From: Drosophila miranda
Lineage: Eukaryota; Arthropoda; Insecta; Diptera; Drosophilidae
Direction of reading: 5' to 3'
Assembly: GCF_003369915.1 (NCBI RefSeq)
Contig: NC_046673.1
Location: 2,278,001-2,342,000, forward strand
Length of the DNA stretch: 64,000 bases
Translations under genes and position numbers: made by a program
In this document: positions 34,065 to 45,886 of the stretch, piece by piece
Position numbering within the stretch: position 1 is the stretch's first letter
How the letters are laid out: each line of letters begins with the position of its first letter
The notes under the pieces: generated by a model
Database searches by the model: none
What the model saw: only the letters and a program-made list of their open reading frames with translations
Told to the model about the DNA's origin: nothing

Positions 34065-37000
34065 TTAGGTGATCAGGCGCGGGGCATGCAGCCCGTGTAC
34101 GTTTTCAATGGGGGGACAGTGCGTAGCTCCGGGCGGTCCCCAGTCGTGGAGGCCCCGGGAGTTGGCCAGCCGGTGTGTGAGCCGATGGGCGATGCTGAAG
34201 CCGCCGCTTCCCTCTAGCTGGGTAAGCACAATAATCACTTGCCTGGTACGGGTACGTAATGTTGAGAAATTAGTGGGGAATCTGATCGACGCTGAACGTC
34301 TAACCTACCTTTGAAGCGGCGGTACGGAGTCCACAGTTTTGAGCTCGCCTCGGGTGGACACCACATTGTAGCTCTCCTGGCAGTCGCACTTGACATGAAT
34401 CCACTTATTCTCGTGTCGGTTCTCTACCATCACAACCAGACCCGCCCAGCCCTGCGGAGGACCACAAATACAAAACCATATGAGTCTTTCATTGTTAATT
34501 TGGAGTGCGAAATGGAATGGTAAAGGAAGACTTGCCTTGGTGAGGTAGTAGGCGGTCATACCCTCTCGTCCCTCGTGCCTCTGACCCTTGGTTAAGGTCA
34601 GACTGATGATGGCATCGGCTAGGAGGTGCGGCGAAGGGATGATCTGCTCCACAAGCAGGCGCTTTGAGCTGTGGATGGCTAGGATGCACTGCGGATACTG
34701 GTGCGGATCCTCAATACCAGTGTGCCAGTGGTTGAAGGCCAGGCAAACCAGCAGATAAATGTCCCGCTCTAGCATCTTGTGGCAGCCCACAAAGCCGCGC
34801 ACCTGCAAGGAGATTCCCAAATCAATCCGGGGCAGAGGTGGTCGACTTGTCTGGGTCACAAACACTCACCTGCCGCTTGCTGTGCTCCACGAGACGGCCG
34901 ATCTCGGGGGCCGCCGGCGAGCGGGTGCGGAATATCACAACACAGAGATCCAACTGGGAGCGCTGCGACTTCTCGGAGTTTCGCTGGCCCTCCTGGAAGA
35001 GCGTGAACTCCGCCTCGGTGGGTTCCAGCACGGTGAGCAGGACACAGGAGATGGAGCACAAGGGCTGGAGGGTGCCCTGCAGACGCACCTCGTTCCAACC
35101 GGACCGTACCTTACAGATGTCGATGCAGTCAAAGTAGTTGAGCACGTCCTCGAAGGAGATCCAGAAGACACCCTCGGAGGCGCCGTGCGGCATCAGGGCA
35201 TCCCTCAGGTCGTCAGTCCACAGCGAAGAGTCATCCGACCAATCGCCGCGCCACGAATAGTGGCCCCACGGGTTGCGCAGCTTGAGCAGCCTGTGCCCCT
35301 GGATATCCTTCACGTCCAGCACAGAGTAGGCGTGCCGGGGCCGCAGGCCCTTATGCTGGTACTCCTCCTCGTCGACCTTCATGTTGCCGCCGCCGCAGCT
35401 GGCACCCATGAGGAAGCGCACACAGCGCGAGCTAAGCAGCTGCGCCCAGATCAGATCCTTGTCTAGCTCGTCTTCGCTGGGCATGGGCAGGGAGCTCGCC
35501 TGCAGCGGTATACTCTCACAGGGGGCGCCCGTCAGCGTGGCCAGGCCTTCGATGGCGCGGCCTGAGACGAGCGCCTCGTAGCAGCCATGGATCTTGGCCA
35601 CTGCCTTCTCAATCAGCGGCACCCAGAGCTGCTTCCGCTTAGCCTGCGAATAAACCAGATGGCCGCGCTTATCGCAGGGCAGCAGATCGTCGACGAGCAC
35701 GGTCGTCCACTTGCCGTCTTTGCAGAGCCGCACCTGGTAGGCTCCCTGGGGGCAAATCTCCTTGGTGACCAACACCTCCTTGACCAGGTCCTCGCGCTCA
35801 GCTAGCACGGCCAGGGCACTTAGCAGCCAGCAATTGCCCAGCACACCCTGGCAGATGTCCGATGGCAGGGGAGTGCGGAAAACGGCCCACGGCGGATATG
35901 CGCCGCCGTCGCAGTTAATCTCGTGCGGACGGCGCCACTGCACCACCGGATTGCCCTCGGTTGCACTGCTTGCCGGGTTGTAGTAGAGGCTTTTCGGCGC
36001 CGGCGGAAAGGAGTCGTCGACGAAGAGCTCGTTGTTGTCGCGGCAGTACTGGATGATATTCTGCCACTTGGTCAGTGCCTCGGTCTCCTCCAGCTGGCGC
36101 AGGTTCTCCATCAGCTTGCTCTCTTGCCGGATGTCTGTTAGGGCCACCCGTATGGACTTCCTGGCCAGGGCATCCCCGATAACAGCGTTTACTAGCCCCC
36201 GCGGACTCGAGCATATGTCGCAAACTACGGAGGCGGCGCAGTTCTCGTAGGTGCATGCCGGACATTGCCACTTCTTGGAGCCAGACCCTGCTGATGATCC
36301 CTGCTGTATGTTGTAGGCTGAAGTGCCAGCCGCCAGTCCGGCTATGGAAATGTTGCGAGGGACGATGGAGCCCCCGGTGCTGTGCCTTTTGGGAATGGCC
36401 CCCGAGGAGCTCCTTACTGACTGCACCTGTTGCGGTTGCTGCTGTTGCTGCTGCTGCTGTAGAATGGGCGGCATCCCTATCGCCCTGGGCGAGGGACTGC
36501 GTGACCCACGATGCACGACCGCTGCTGGCAACTGCAGCATGGGCATGGGCACAGTCATAGGCAAGGATAAGGGCATGGGCATAGGCATGGCGATCCCCGT
36601 TGGAATCTTGGCCTCGTTGGCGGAGCCTGGCGGGAGGTGGCCAGAGGCGGCAGCGTCTTGGTCCTCGTACGACTGTCCATCGGGACGCTCGCGCACCGTT
36701 TCGACGGGGAGCAGCCGAATGGACTTGCAGGCACTGCACAGACCATAGTGCAGCGAGTTCTTGAGAGTGCAGTGGCTGCACGTCCAGAACTCGCCCTTGC
36801 GCAGCGTCATGTCCTCGATGGAGGAGATGCTCTTCAGCTTGGATCCGCCGCACACAATGCAGGCCATGGCCGAGGAGTAGTTGACCAGGGTGCACTTCTT
36901 GCACGTCCACGGTTCGTCTCGGTTCGTTGGCGTCTCTGAAATTCAATTCGAGCAAAGCATAAGCCTGCATTAGCGCATGTTCATGGGGATTCCCTTGACA

Positions 37001-40000
37001 GATGTACCGACCTGCCTGCTGCTGCGGCTGCTGTTGGGCCTGCTGCTCCGGCTTGGCCTCGCACATCTCGCAGGTCTGCAGCCAGAGACGATTGTAGGCA
37101 TAGGAACATTTGATGCATGTCCACATCTTGCTGCGGCTGCTGTGCCCCACCAGCGGTTTATTTTCGATGCGTTGGGCCACAGGTGCTGCTATCGCTGATC
37201 CTGCTGCTGCCCCCGATGGCGCCCCTGTTGGTATCGCTGAGGCTGTGGCTACAATAAGACGACTACTGCCTGGATCATGAGTGCTGTAAACACAGAGCAA
37301 GCGATCAAATATTAACTCCAACTCAAGTAACTCCAATTGATCCGTCCGTATATAATAATAATAATAATAATTACAATAAATGAAATAAAAATGGGTGCGC
37401 AAATGAAGCGGCTAATTAATTCGGCTAATTAACAACAAACTGAAACTGAATCTGCAACTGAAATGGAAACGAAAACGCAACTGAAACCGCAGCAAGCAAA
37501 AAAGCGACAAACCAAACGAAAAGATAATACCATCTACAGTGAGAGCCCTCGTAAGCGGACACCCCAAGATTGGTTGCAAATATACATTTTTCCGTTCCAG
37601 GGGGAATTCCGCCGGTAGAGCTTTCACTGTGTGGAACACACACACACAGACACATGGCCCGGATGTGACTAAGCGTCCAAGCAAAACAAAACATAATCAG
37701 CAGAACCTAAATAATTGATAAGGGAACAGGAACAGTGTGTTCTGCACTGTTCTGCACGGTTCTGCATGGTTCTGCACGGTTCTGCTTTGGAGCGGCAGGA
37801 GAGAGATTGTTGGGTATTGGGTGTTTGGTGTTGGTGTTGCTCTAGCGGCTTGGAAATTTACATTTTGGATTCAGTGGCCTTGCGTGGTCCCTTCCAAACC
37901 TTGGCATAGATGGAATGCTCTTCGACGTGCAGCTCTGGCTGTGTACTGCTCGACTCTGACTCGCTTGCCTCCCCGCTGCCATCGGTGCTGGCTCCCAGGC
38001 CGAATCCTGTCATAGCTTCGCTACTACTGTTGTCCGTTGTCAAAGCTGCCGCCTCAACGTTGACGCTTTCATTGTTGTTGGCCTGTACTTCCTGCTGCTG
38101 CTGCTGTTGCTGTTGATGATGGTGTTTCTTCTTGAGCTTGTGCTGCTTGTTCACCTGAGCATATATGGGCATTGACGGCTCCCCTGCAGCCACAGGGGAG
38201 GAAGCCACAGGCATAAGCAGAGGCAGGGGCACAGTCACGGCGGTTGCTGCTGCCTGGGCTGCCTGGGCAGCGGTCGCCCTCAGCTGCTGTTGGACCAAGG
38301 CCACGCAATCGTTCTCATACAGCTGCTGAGGCATCTTTCCACAATTGTTGTTGTTCTTGTTGCTGTTGCTGTTGTTGTTATTGTTGTTGTTGTTGTTGTT
38401 GTGTTGCTGCTGCTGGGGCTGATTATTGTGGGCCATATCACAGGGCAGGGCTTGGCTGCGCTTTCCACTGGTAGCAGTACTGGCCGTCGGCTCTGACCAC
38501 TCATTGACGGCTATGAAGACTCCGTTCCTCGGTATGGTGAACTGTGATGGATTCATACTCACTGCTGGCTCCCGCTGGGCATTCGCTTGCTGCTGCTTCG
38601 GCTGCTGTTGCTGTCGTAGCGGCTTCGATATAGACTTGGCCTCCTCCTTGGCCGAGGATCGCGAGAGCGTCGTGATGGTGAAGTTGTATTTCTTTTTGGC
38701 GCAACTCTCGCGCACCACTTTATTTTGGTTCTTGTTGTTATTGTTCTGCTTACGACGACAGAAGGTATCGTTGGCAATGGCGAAGCGCGAATTGCTGCAG
38801 GTGGCCACAGGAGGAATACCTGGCAAAGGGATGGGAGATGCCATGAGATTAGGATTTTGACTAGAGGGGCCTTCAAGGTGCGCTGCAATGGGTAGAACTC
38901 ACCTGTTAGCAGCGGCTTGGACTGGGGAAGATTGAAGATGTCCTTGCTCTGGTTGTTCACATAGCATATGTGGCAGCTGCGGCCCGAGGAGCTCTTGTCG
39001 ATGGCCGTGCTCAGGCTCTGGGTACGCCGAAAAAGGGAGAATCTGCCACTTCGACCGCTGCCCTTAAGCTGTCGTTTTTGGGAATGTTGTTGCTGTTGGT
39101 GCTCCTCCTGCTGGTGCTGGTACTGGTGCTGATGCAGCTGGTGATGGCTATAATGATTATTCTGGTCCGATCTGTCCGTTAGCAGCTCCCCCTTGCTGCC
39201 GCTGCCTAGATTGTCAGCTAGCTCTTGGCCCCGAGGACCGTCGCCGGCAATCGCGTCCTTGTAGATGGGCGCCAGATAGCTGACCGTGTCGCAGATCAAA
39301 CAGTGCCAGGTCACTGAGTTGTTGTCCGTCTCACAGGCGTGGCAGATCCAGCGTCGGTTTAGCGCCGGGTTCGAGAAGTGCCGATATAGCTCAATGGAGC
39401 TCTTGATGTACTTTCGCGTGTCCTCGCAGTCGACGCAGTTGGCGGGCAGGTTCTGGCTGTTCCGCTGCGGTCGCTTCAGGCAGCCGCGCAGCAGCGACTT
39501 GTAGACATTCTTGTTGTATTCGTTTCTGGAAACACAAGGAGGGGAAAGGAAAAGGTGTGGGTTAGGGGCCCGGAGTCAAAGGTTATTTCATTGACCGCAT
39601 GGAAATCCAACTTCCAACTTCTGCTCTTCTTCCCAATCACTAAACGCTTTTTTTCAGCGAAATTTTGTTGTTTGTTTTGCGCTACGGCTGAAAACAGAGG
39701 CGCAGACGCCTCGGCGGCCGATTGTGGGCGATGGAAAAGGAGGGTGGCGATGGAACGAAGAGTAATATTCAATTAAAAACCAAATCAATAAAATTGTAAA
39801 CAATGTTTCTTGATCCAAATCGATTTTCCCCAATTTCTTCTCTGTTCCTCCTTTTTTTGTTGCTGTTGCTGCTGCTGCTGCTCCTCCTTCTCTATGTATA
39901 CAGGCACACACACACACACACACACACACATGCAAACAAACTCACGCGACACGCACAAATACACACATGGACGGGCTGTTTGTTTTTGTGTGATGATTTT

Positions 40001-40320
40001 TTGGCCTCCACTGCTTTTTGCCTACTGCGTGCTGGCTGCTTTCTTTCTTACCTGGTTACCGTTTTGCTCCTATCAAGCGAGTCTCCATCAGCTGGCAGTG
40101 CTTCTGCCGGATGTGGGGGCTCTCGCTGTCGATGTATCCAAGTGCTGGGCTGTCGCGGTGCAGTTTTTACTGTAGCCGTCTGGTGAGACGACAATGTTGC
40201 GGTAGGACTGGGAAACACTTTGCGCACCGTCCCACAATTGTAGCATTTCAGAGATTCAGTCGGATTGATCGTATTGCACTTGGTGCACGACCACTGCAGC
40301 ACTGATGAGATAGTGCCCAT
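34065..40320 (-). CDS. sol: Small optic lobes, calpain-15 family cysteine protease
   Basis: Eight coding exons: 40052-40320, 38903-39525, 37862-38819, 37012-37283, 34870-36935, 34536-34802, 34309-34451 and 34065-34242. They give 1591 aa, matching the known large Sol protein. RanBP2-type zinc fingers sit in exon 1 ([20 protein letters not shown]), exon 2 ([20 protein letters not shown]), exon 4 ([18 protein letters not shown]) and exon 5 (three, including [20 protein letters not shown]). Exon 3 is a Gln/Asn/His low-complexity region. The calpain core has Cys about 1076 ([15 protein letters not shown]), His about 1242 ([11 protein letters not shown]) and Asn about 1262 ([10 protein letters not shown]). 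The C-terminus is the SOL-homology domain, ending in [10 protein letters not shown]. The gene acts in optic lobe neuron development. Intron 34452-34535 uses a GC donor. Confidence 0.95.
34452..34535 (-). other. sol: GC-AG intron of sol
   Basis: The 84-bp intron begins GCAAGT after the codons YYLTK and ends CCTCCGCAG before [12 protein letters not shown]. No GT donor fits both frame and protein. Minus-strand reading; donor at 34530-34535. Confidence 0.8.
37740..37788. repeat. Five-unit 10-bp tandem repeat in sol intron 3
   Basis: Units of TCTGCACGGT with small variations are repeated five times. They lie in the intron between coding exons 3 and 4. Confidence 0.8.
39905..39930. repeat. (CA)n microsatellite in sol intron 1
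   Basis: An uninterrupted CA run of 13 units. Confidence 0.9.
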
Positions 40321-40695
40321 TGCTGAATGGCTGGGTAAAGGGACAGGCAGGAGCAGGGGGGCCTAGCTGCTGTCGAACTGATTAGAGTTGGGGCTGCCAC
40401 TAGCTTGAACTGGAGCTTTCGCTCTGCCTATGGCTGCTGTGTCTGAAGCTGCAGCTATCAGCGCCGTTGTTGTTTCTGTTGCTGTTGTGCAGGGTGGTGG
40501 CAGGCAGAGCTTCACAGCGAGCACCAGTATAACCAGGCAATGGCAATTGCTTTCAACAGTTTCACGCCGCGCGCTCCTTTCACACTTTTAACTGTTGCAG
40601 CACAACACATATTTAGCAGATTGTGTGGGCAACGGGACCTTGTTGTAGATACAAACTTCGGACAGCAACAATAAGAACGGCCCACCTGATTAACT

Positions 40696-40703
40696 TATCG
40701 ATA
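40696..40703. promoter_or_regulatory. DRE site upstream of sol
   Basis: TATCGATA, 376 bp upstream of the sol ATG, within the likely 5' UTR or promoter. Confidence 0.5.
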
Positions 40704-40988
40704 ACACTGAGAACAATTTTTACAGGGTGGCCACGCCATTGCATCAATTGAATTAGGGCTGTCAAGTGTACTTAATTTGTATGTGTACTAAATGATATGA
40801 ATCAATTAAATTTTTCCTCTTAATTAAATCTCTGTGACAGGCAACCTTTTATAGCCAGGAGTTTACTATTGATATCGAAATTATCCTATGTACAAAAACT
40901 GGACTTTCGGCAAAACGCAATAACGCAGCCCTAATGCAAACAGCTGATGCTGAGACTTTATGCATTTTCAAGCACTACTCCGTCAGGT

Positions 40989-40996
40989 TATCGATA
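40989..40996. promoter_or_regulatory. DRE site between sol and DDX10-like gene
   Basis: A second TATCGATA octamer, in the middle of the divergent intergenic region. Confidence 0.45.
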
Positions 40997-41045
40997 CTAA
41001 GTACAATATAAATCAAGGTGACCATTTATGGTGGTTGTATATATA

Positions 41046-41057
41046 TTTGGTATATTT
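41046..41057 (+). promoter_or_regulatory. Core promoter Motif 6 match
   Basis: TTTGGTATATTT fits the consensus KTYRGTATWTTT at every position. Confidence 0.45.
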
Positions 41058-41630
41058 TAAAACCCGAAAATGAGATGAAGACATATACATATGCTATAAT
41101 ATGTATATAATTCTATATTTTATCCATTTTGTGGCATAAAATATTCACCTGAATTTATTTAAAGACTGTGAGACCAGGTATAAAACATTTATGGGAAAAG
41201 CATTCAGTGAGATTGTTATATATATGTCATGTGCTCTAGAGAATTCGTTGGCGAAATGTGGTTCACACTATACTGGTATTGAAGGGTAGTGGAATACGAC
41301 CAATTGTGGTATATTTAGGTAATAATGGCTTAAAATATGATAACAACAACAAATGTTGGCAGTTTTTAATGAGCCATTTGAAAGATTTTTTTCGATGCAA
41401 AAATTTAGTCAAAGCTATCAATAGAAATATGATTTTCAAATATAACCGAGAAGAAAATAATGTTTTCTGTTTTATTTTATAACATGTAGACTGAGTTGTG
41501 AAAAGTATAAGAAACTGTTTTGCCACTTTTGTATTAAGAATATATATATTTTTGAGTGAGAGTAGATTTAATGGTATTATATATTTGGAGATTGAAATGG
41601 TATATTTTCGGAATATACCTGAGTATATAT

Positions 41631-41654
41631 TATCGATAGTCCGCAGTCACACTG
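41631..41654 (+). promoter_or_regulatory. DRE plus Motif 1-like element of the DDX10-like gene
   Basis: TATCGATA at 41631-41638 is followed by CAGTCACACTG at 41644-41654, one base off the Motif 1 consensus. Both are within 121 bp of the ATG at 41752. This is the expected core promoter of a housekeeping nucleolar gene. Confidence 0.65.
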
Positions 41655-41751
41655 ATATATACAAATTCATCGCAACTTGATTCCCGCGTGCAAGCAGAAC
41701 GTGTGTTTTGATTATAGGCGAACATTAAAGAGAATATATAATTTCCAAGGA

Positions 41752-44338
41752 ATGCAACGACACAAACCCAAGAGGTCTGGAAAACCAAGGCCGTACCCCA
41801 AGCCGAACAATGGGCAACCAAGCCCCAATAACAAGCAGAAACGTCCCAGGCCAGAGTACAACAAGTCAAAACTGGCGGCCAACGATTTAGAAATCCGTGA
41901 GCTCCAGGAGAGATACAAAGAGATCGATGCACAGGCCATCAAGAAGTTCGCGCAGTTTCCACTCTCCAAAAAGACTCAAAAGGCCTTGGCCGAAGCCAAA
42001 TTCGTAAATCCAACGCAAGTGCAACTAGAAAGCCTCGGACCAGCATTGCTGGGTAAGGATGTGCTAGGCGCCGCTGTCACCGGCAGTGGAAAGACCTTGG
42101 CATTCCTCATTCCCGTAAGTGGCTGGAGATCTCAGACAGACGGGAAATTTGACTTAGTTTTTCTATATCTTTACCTCTATTTAGGTCTTGGAGCACCTGT
42201 TTATCCACAAATGGTCACGTACGGATGGAGTGGGCGCTATAATCATCTCGCCCACGCGCGAGTTGGCCTACCAGATCTTCGAGACCCTTAAAAAGGTGGG
42301 CAAGCATCACGACTTTTCTGCTGGTCTGATAATAGGGGGCAAGAATCTAAAGTTTGAGAGAACGCGAATGGACCAGTGCAACATACTGATCTGCACGCCC
42401 GGCCGTCTGCTTCAGCACATGGACGAGAATCCGTTGTTCAACACCAGCTCCATGGAGGTTCTGGTCCTTGACGAGGCGGATCGCTGCCTGGACATGGGCT
42501 TCCAAAAGACCCTTAATTCCATAATCGAGAACTTTCCTCCAGAACGGCAGACGCTGCTTTTCTCGGCAACGCAGACAAATACAGTTCAGGATTTGGCGAG
42601 ACTCAATCTAAAAGATCCCGTCTATGTGGGATATGGTGGCCAGTCAGCAGCTTCCACCTCGTCGTCCGCATCGGCATCCACATCCATAAAGGAGGGTAGT
42701 CAGACGACTGCCGTTCTGGCAGTTCCGGAGCTGCTGCAGCAGAGCTATGTGGTGCTCAATCTGGAGGACAAAATCACCATGCTTTGGTCGTTCATCAAAA
42801 ACCACTTGAAGCAGAAGATAATCGTGTTCGTGTCCAGCTGCAAGCAGGCCAAGTATCTCTATGAGATCTTCTGCAAACTGAGGCCGGGCTGCCCGCTGCT
42901 CGCCCTCTACGGCACCCTGCACCAGGATCGCCGCATCGCCATCTACGAAGACTTCTTGCGCAAGAGTCACGTGGTCATGTTCTCCACAGACGTGGCCTCG
43001 CGCGGCCTCGACTTCCCCGCCGTCAACTGGGTTGTCCAGCTGGACTGTCCCGAAGATGTCTCCCAGTACATCCATCGAGCGGGTCGCTCCGCCCGCAACA
43101 AAACCCGTGGCGAGTGCCTTCTGGTCCTGACTCCCAGCGAAGAAGATTACATGATCAGAGCGCTGAAGGAGCAGCTCAACCTCAACATTCACTGCGTCCA
43201 GATCGATCCAAAAAAGCTTTTTTCGCCGCGCGTCAAGATCGAGGCATTCTTGGCCCAGTTTCCCGAACTGCGGGCCACCGCTCAGCGTGCCTTCCTCTCA
43301 TACCTTAAGTCCGTCTTCCTCATGCGTAACAAGCGTCTGTTCAATGTGTTCAGTCTGGACCTGGACGCCTACGCACAGTCGCTGGGCCTGGCGGTCACGC
43401 CGCGTGTCCCCTTCCTGGAGAAGTTCCTTTGGCGACAGAAACAGCTCCAGCAGCAGCAGAGTTCTGCAGAGGGCCCTGCGGGCGCCAGTCAGAGCCCCAG
43501 TACCGCATTGCCTAAGATAACCAGACAGCAAACCTTTGGTGGGGAAGATAGCAGTAATGAAGATGATGATGACACCGACGATGATGACCTTATCAAGGTC
43601 AAGCGAAGGGATCACGATGTCGAGGGAGGACCCCTGGAGTTACAGTTGGACCACACCAAAGTCGAGGGCGAGCCGGAGGAGCCGCTGGTGGTGCCAAAGC
43701 GCGAAAAGCTGGTTACTAAGGCGTCGCTGGCTAAAAAGGCGCTCAAGAAGAATTTGCAGGTTAACTCCAAGCTCAAGTTTGACGAAGAGGGCGAAACTGT
43801 GGCCGATGATCGCAGTCAAATGAAGGCGCTCAGTTCCAGACAGCAACGCCAGCAAAAGGATAAGAACAAGGACGACGATGGTGGAATAAACTTGGTGCTA
43901 TCCAAAACCCTGCTCTCAGAGGAGGATCAGTACGATAAACTTCGCTTCCGTGAGCTGGTCAAGAAGCGTCACAAGCTACAGCGCGAGAAGTTGCGCAAGA
44001 AGGCGGAGGCTGCCCAAGAAACGAGCGATGACGAAGACGAAGACGAAGAAGGCGTCAACGATCAGGAGGATGCCGACGCCAATAGTGACAGTGACAATTC
44101 TGTGGACCTTTCCTGGCTTCCCGATCCCGACAAAGTCTATAAAAAGGAGTCCAATCAGTTCAACCAAAATGGAGATCCTCAATCGCAGCCTAAGCCAGAG
44201 CCCAGTTCCAGCTGCGATGATAATGAAGATGATGGTGAAGACTCGGATGACGAGCCCTCCTTCAAAAAGTCCAAGTTAACGAATAAGATGACGCTGATGG
44301 ACACGGAGGCCATTGTAGCCAATCTTTTGGGTAGTTAA
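41752..44338 (+). CDS. CG5800: DEAD-box RNA helicase, DDX10/Dbp4 family
   Basis: Two exons, 41752-42114 and 42185-44338, give 838 aa. This is an ATP-dependent RNA helicase of the DDX10/Dbp4 group, which releases snoRNAs during early 18S rRNA processing in the nucleolus. Motifs in order: Q motif region (FVNPTQVQ), AVTGSGKT (108-115), SPTRELAYQ, CTPGRLLQH, VLDEADRCLDMGF (DEAD about 217-220), FSATQ (about 248), then SRGLDFPAVNWVVQLD and YIHRAGRSAR. The DDX10-type C-terminal extension follows, with FPELRATAQRAFLSYLKSVF and long acidic and Lys-rich stretches. The ATG follows a poor leader, but the next residues (MQRHKPKRSGKPRPYPKP) are the usual basic N-terminus. The CG5800 symbol is from memory. 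The first canonical poly(A) signal downstream lies inside a mariner. Confidence 0.9.
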
Positions 44339-44515
44339 GTGAAAAGTGGGTCTCGACTGTTTCAGTAAATTAACACAAATTATTGTTATTTCAGCCTATA
44401 TTACGTAGGCTGATATTTAAGTTTCTGGCCTAGCTACGAGGGCTGCTATTTATATTGGCAATTGCTATTGCTATTGGTAATAATAATGTCAATACATAAA
44501 ATCTGACAACACCAT

Positions 44516-44521
44516 AATAAA
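44516..44521 (+). terminator. Probable poly(A) signal for the DDX10-like gene
   Basis: The first canonical AATAAA after the stop at 44338. It lies 80 bp inside the mariner left end. Confidence 0.4.
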
Positions 44522-44708
44522 CTGTCATTTTTTTAGCATATGTATATGTACATCATACGTACAACGTTTTTTTGTACAATTGGTTTTTGTTTTGTTTACA
44601 ATAAGTTAAAGAAATGAATTTGGCAAAAAAATGGAAATTTCTTGAAAGGGTTTTCGTTGGATTATTTTTCACAACTTTCGACAAGAATATGTCGATAAAC
44701 TTAGTTCT

Positions 44709-45104
44709 TTGTATGTCGAGAAAGCACCATCAAAAACGACAGTTTTTCGCTGGTTTGCAGAGTTTAATCGTCGTCGTAGTTCAGTCGATGACGAGTTCCG
44801 TGAAGGGCTTCCAAAATCAGCTGTTGTGCCACGAAACACCGATGGTGTGCGTGAACTGATAGTACAAGATCGACATGTGATATATCGTAAGATAGAGGCA
44901 TCCCTGCACATTAGTTCCACTTCAATATATTCCATTTTGCATGAACACCTAGTTTTAAAAAGGGTTTGTTCTCGTTGGATACCCCATAACTTATCAATCG
45001 CTCAAAAAAAGGCTAGCACGAAGCACTTTGAAGCAAATGGTCGCCTGTTTTTCGGAAGAATGGGTCATGTGGCCAAAAAATGGTTATTTACCACATCAAA
45101 TTGA
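44709..45104 (+). pseudogene. Mariner transposase fragment, plus strand
   Basis: Includes PSKTTVFRWFAEFNRRRSSV, DDEFREGLPKSAVVPRNTD, VRELIVQDRHVIYRKIEASL and CSRWIPHNLSIAQKKA, the N-terminal DNA-binding half of a mariner transposase. The frame then jumps (ASTKHFEANGRLFFGRMGHV) over a deleted section that should hold the first catalytic Asp. Truncated and inactive. Confidence 0.85.
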
Positions 45105-45193
45105 TCTTCCCAAGTTGATTTGAAATGGCTCGTTACGAAAACTATTGTGGAATTTGGTTCGCTTTAATTTATTTCGGGCTTAAATTCACATAT

Positions 45194-45440
45194 TCATGAT
45201 TCGTAGATGTTATATACTGCTTTTGAAGCGCCCCGATCGTAATTTTTTATAATTTTCTTACACCAATCGACACGAGCCTCTTTTTGACCGTTTTGGTAAT
45301 TGTGTGGGATGATGGACGTCATTTTAATGTCTAAGGATGCCTCATTCTTACGGTACGGTGACATAACGATCTTGCCCAAATATTTCTCGTACAACCACTG
45401 ATGGACGAATTTCGCGGAATTCGTCCTGCAACGAGGAACG
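45194..45440 (-). pseudogene. Mariner transposase fragment, minus strand
   Basis: Reading the minus strand, GACGAATTCCGCGAA (DEFRE), a frameshifted stretch, then IPHNYQNGQKEARVDWCKKI and NYDRGASKAVYNIYES. This covers part of the same transposase region as the plus-strand fragment and extends slightly past it. Confidence 0.75.
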
Positions 45441-45886
45441 TTTACAATTGAATTCGTTTTACCAGGTTTTCACATTAGCAGTTCATAAGTTCTTCAATTA
45501 AATTTAAGCTAAGCTGATCTAAGCATTCTTGACTTATGAATCCCCATCGAATATGGTCGAAAATCATCAGGCCAGAAAATTAAACAGCAGCCCTCGTACA
45601 ATGCTCTTTCAATATATCATATGATATTAGAACATTAGAACTAGATTGTGGTACTCTAGCATATCCGAAACGTCTGATGATGGCTATGGCCCATGAATCT
45701 CTCCAAACGATTCAAAGTTCGGGCTTCATTCTTTGGATCCCCACTGGATGGATCATTAGATCGGCAAAGTGCAAGAAATGGAGTAATAGTTAATTTATGA
45801 AATCCAGAATTAGAATATTCAATAATTTGACTGCGCTTTGACTGCGACTGCAATCCGCTTTGACTGCGACAGTGATATCACAGCTG

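Larger units (their letters stand above)
40321..41751. other. Divergent promoter region between sol and the DDX10-like gene
   Basis: 1.43 kb between two genes transcribed away from each other. It holds three TATCGATA DRE sites (40696, 40989, 41631), one perfect Motif 6 match (41046-41057) and a Motif 1-like site near the DDX10-like start. The middle is AT-rich with no coding sequence. Confidence 0.6.
44437..45596. mobile_element. Rearranged mariner element, two head-to-head 5' halves
   Basis: 1160 bp between matching ends (CGAGGGCTGCTATTTA at 44437 and the complement of CGAGGGCTGCTGTTTA ending at 45596), flanked by TA on both sides. Inside, transposase sequence runs on the plus strand from the left and on the minus strand from the right. 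Both halves include the same N-terminal region, so this is not a simple internal inversion. Confidence 0.75.

Noticed and set aside
34759..35466. Plus-strand 235-codon open frame opposite sol
   Set aside because: Antisense shadow of the GC-rich calpain exon.
35915..37402. Minus-strand 495-codon frame in another phase of sol
   Set aside because: It crosses the short intron 36937-37011 in the wrong phase and loses the calpain motifs. The spliced model in the other frame is clearly right; only its zinc-finger portion is shared.
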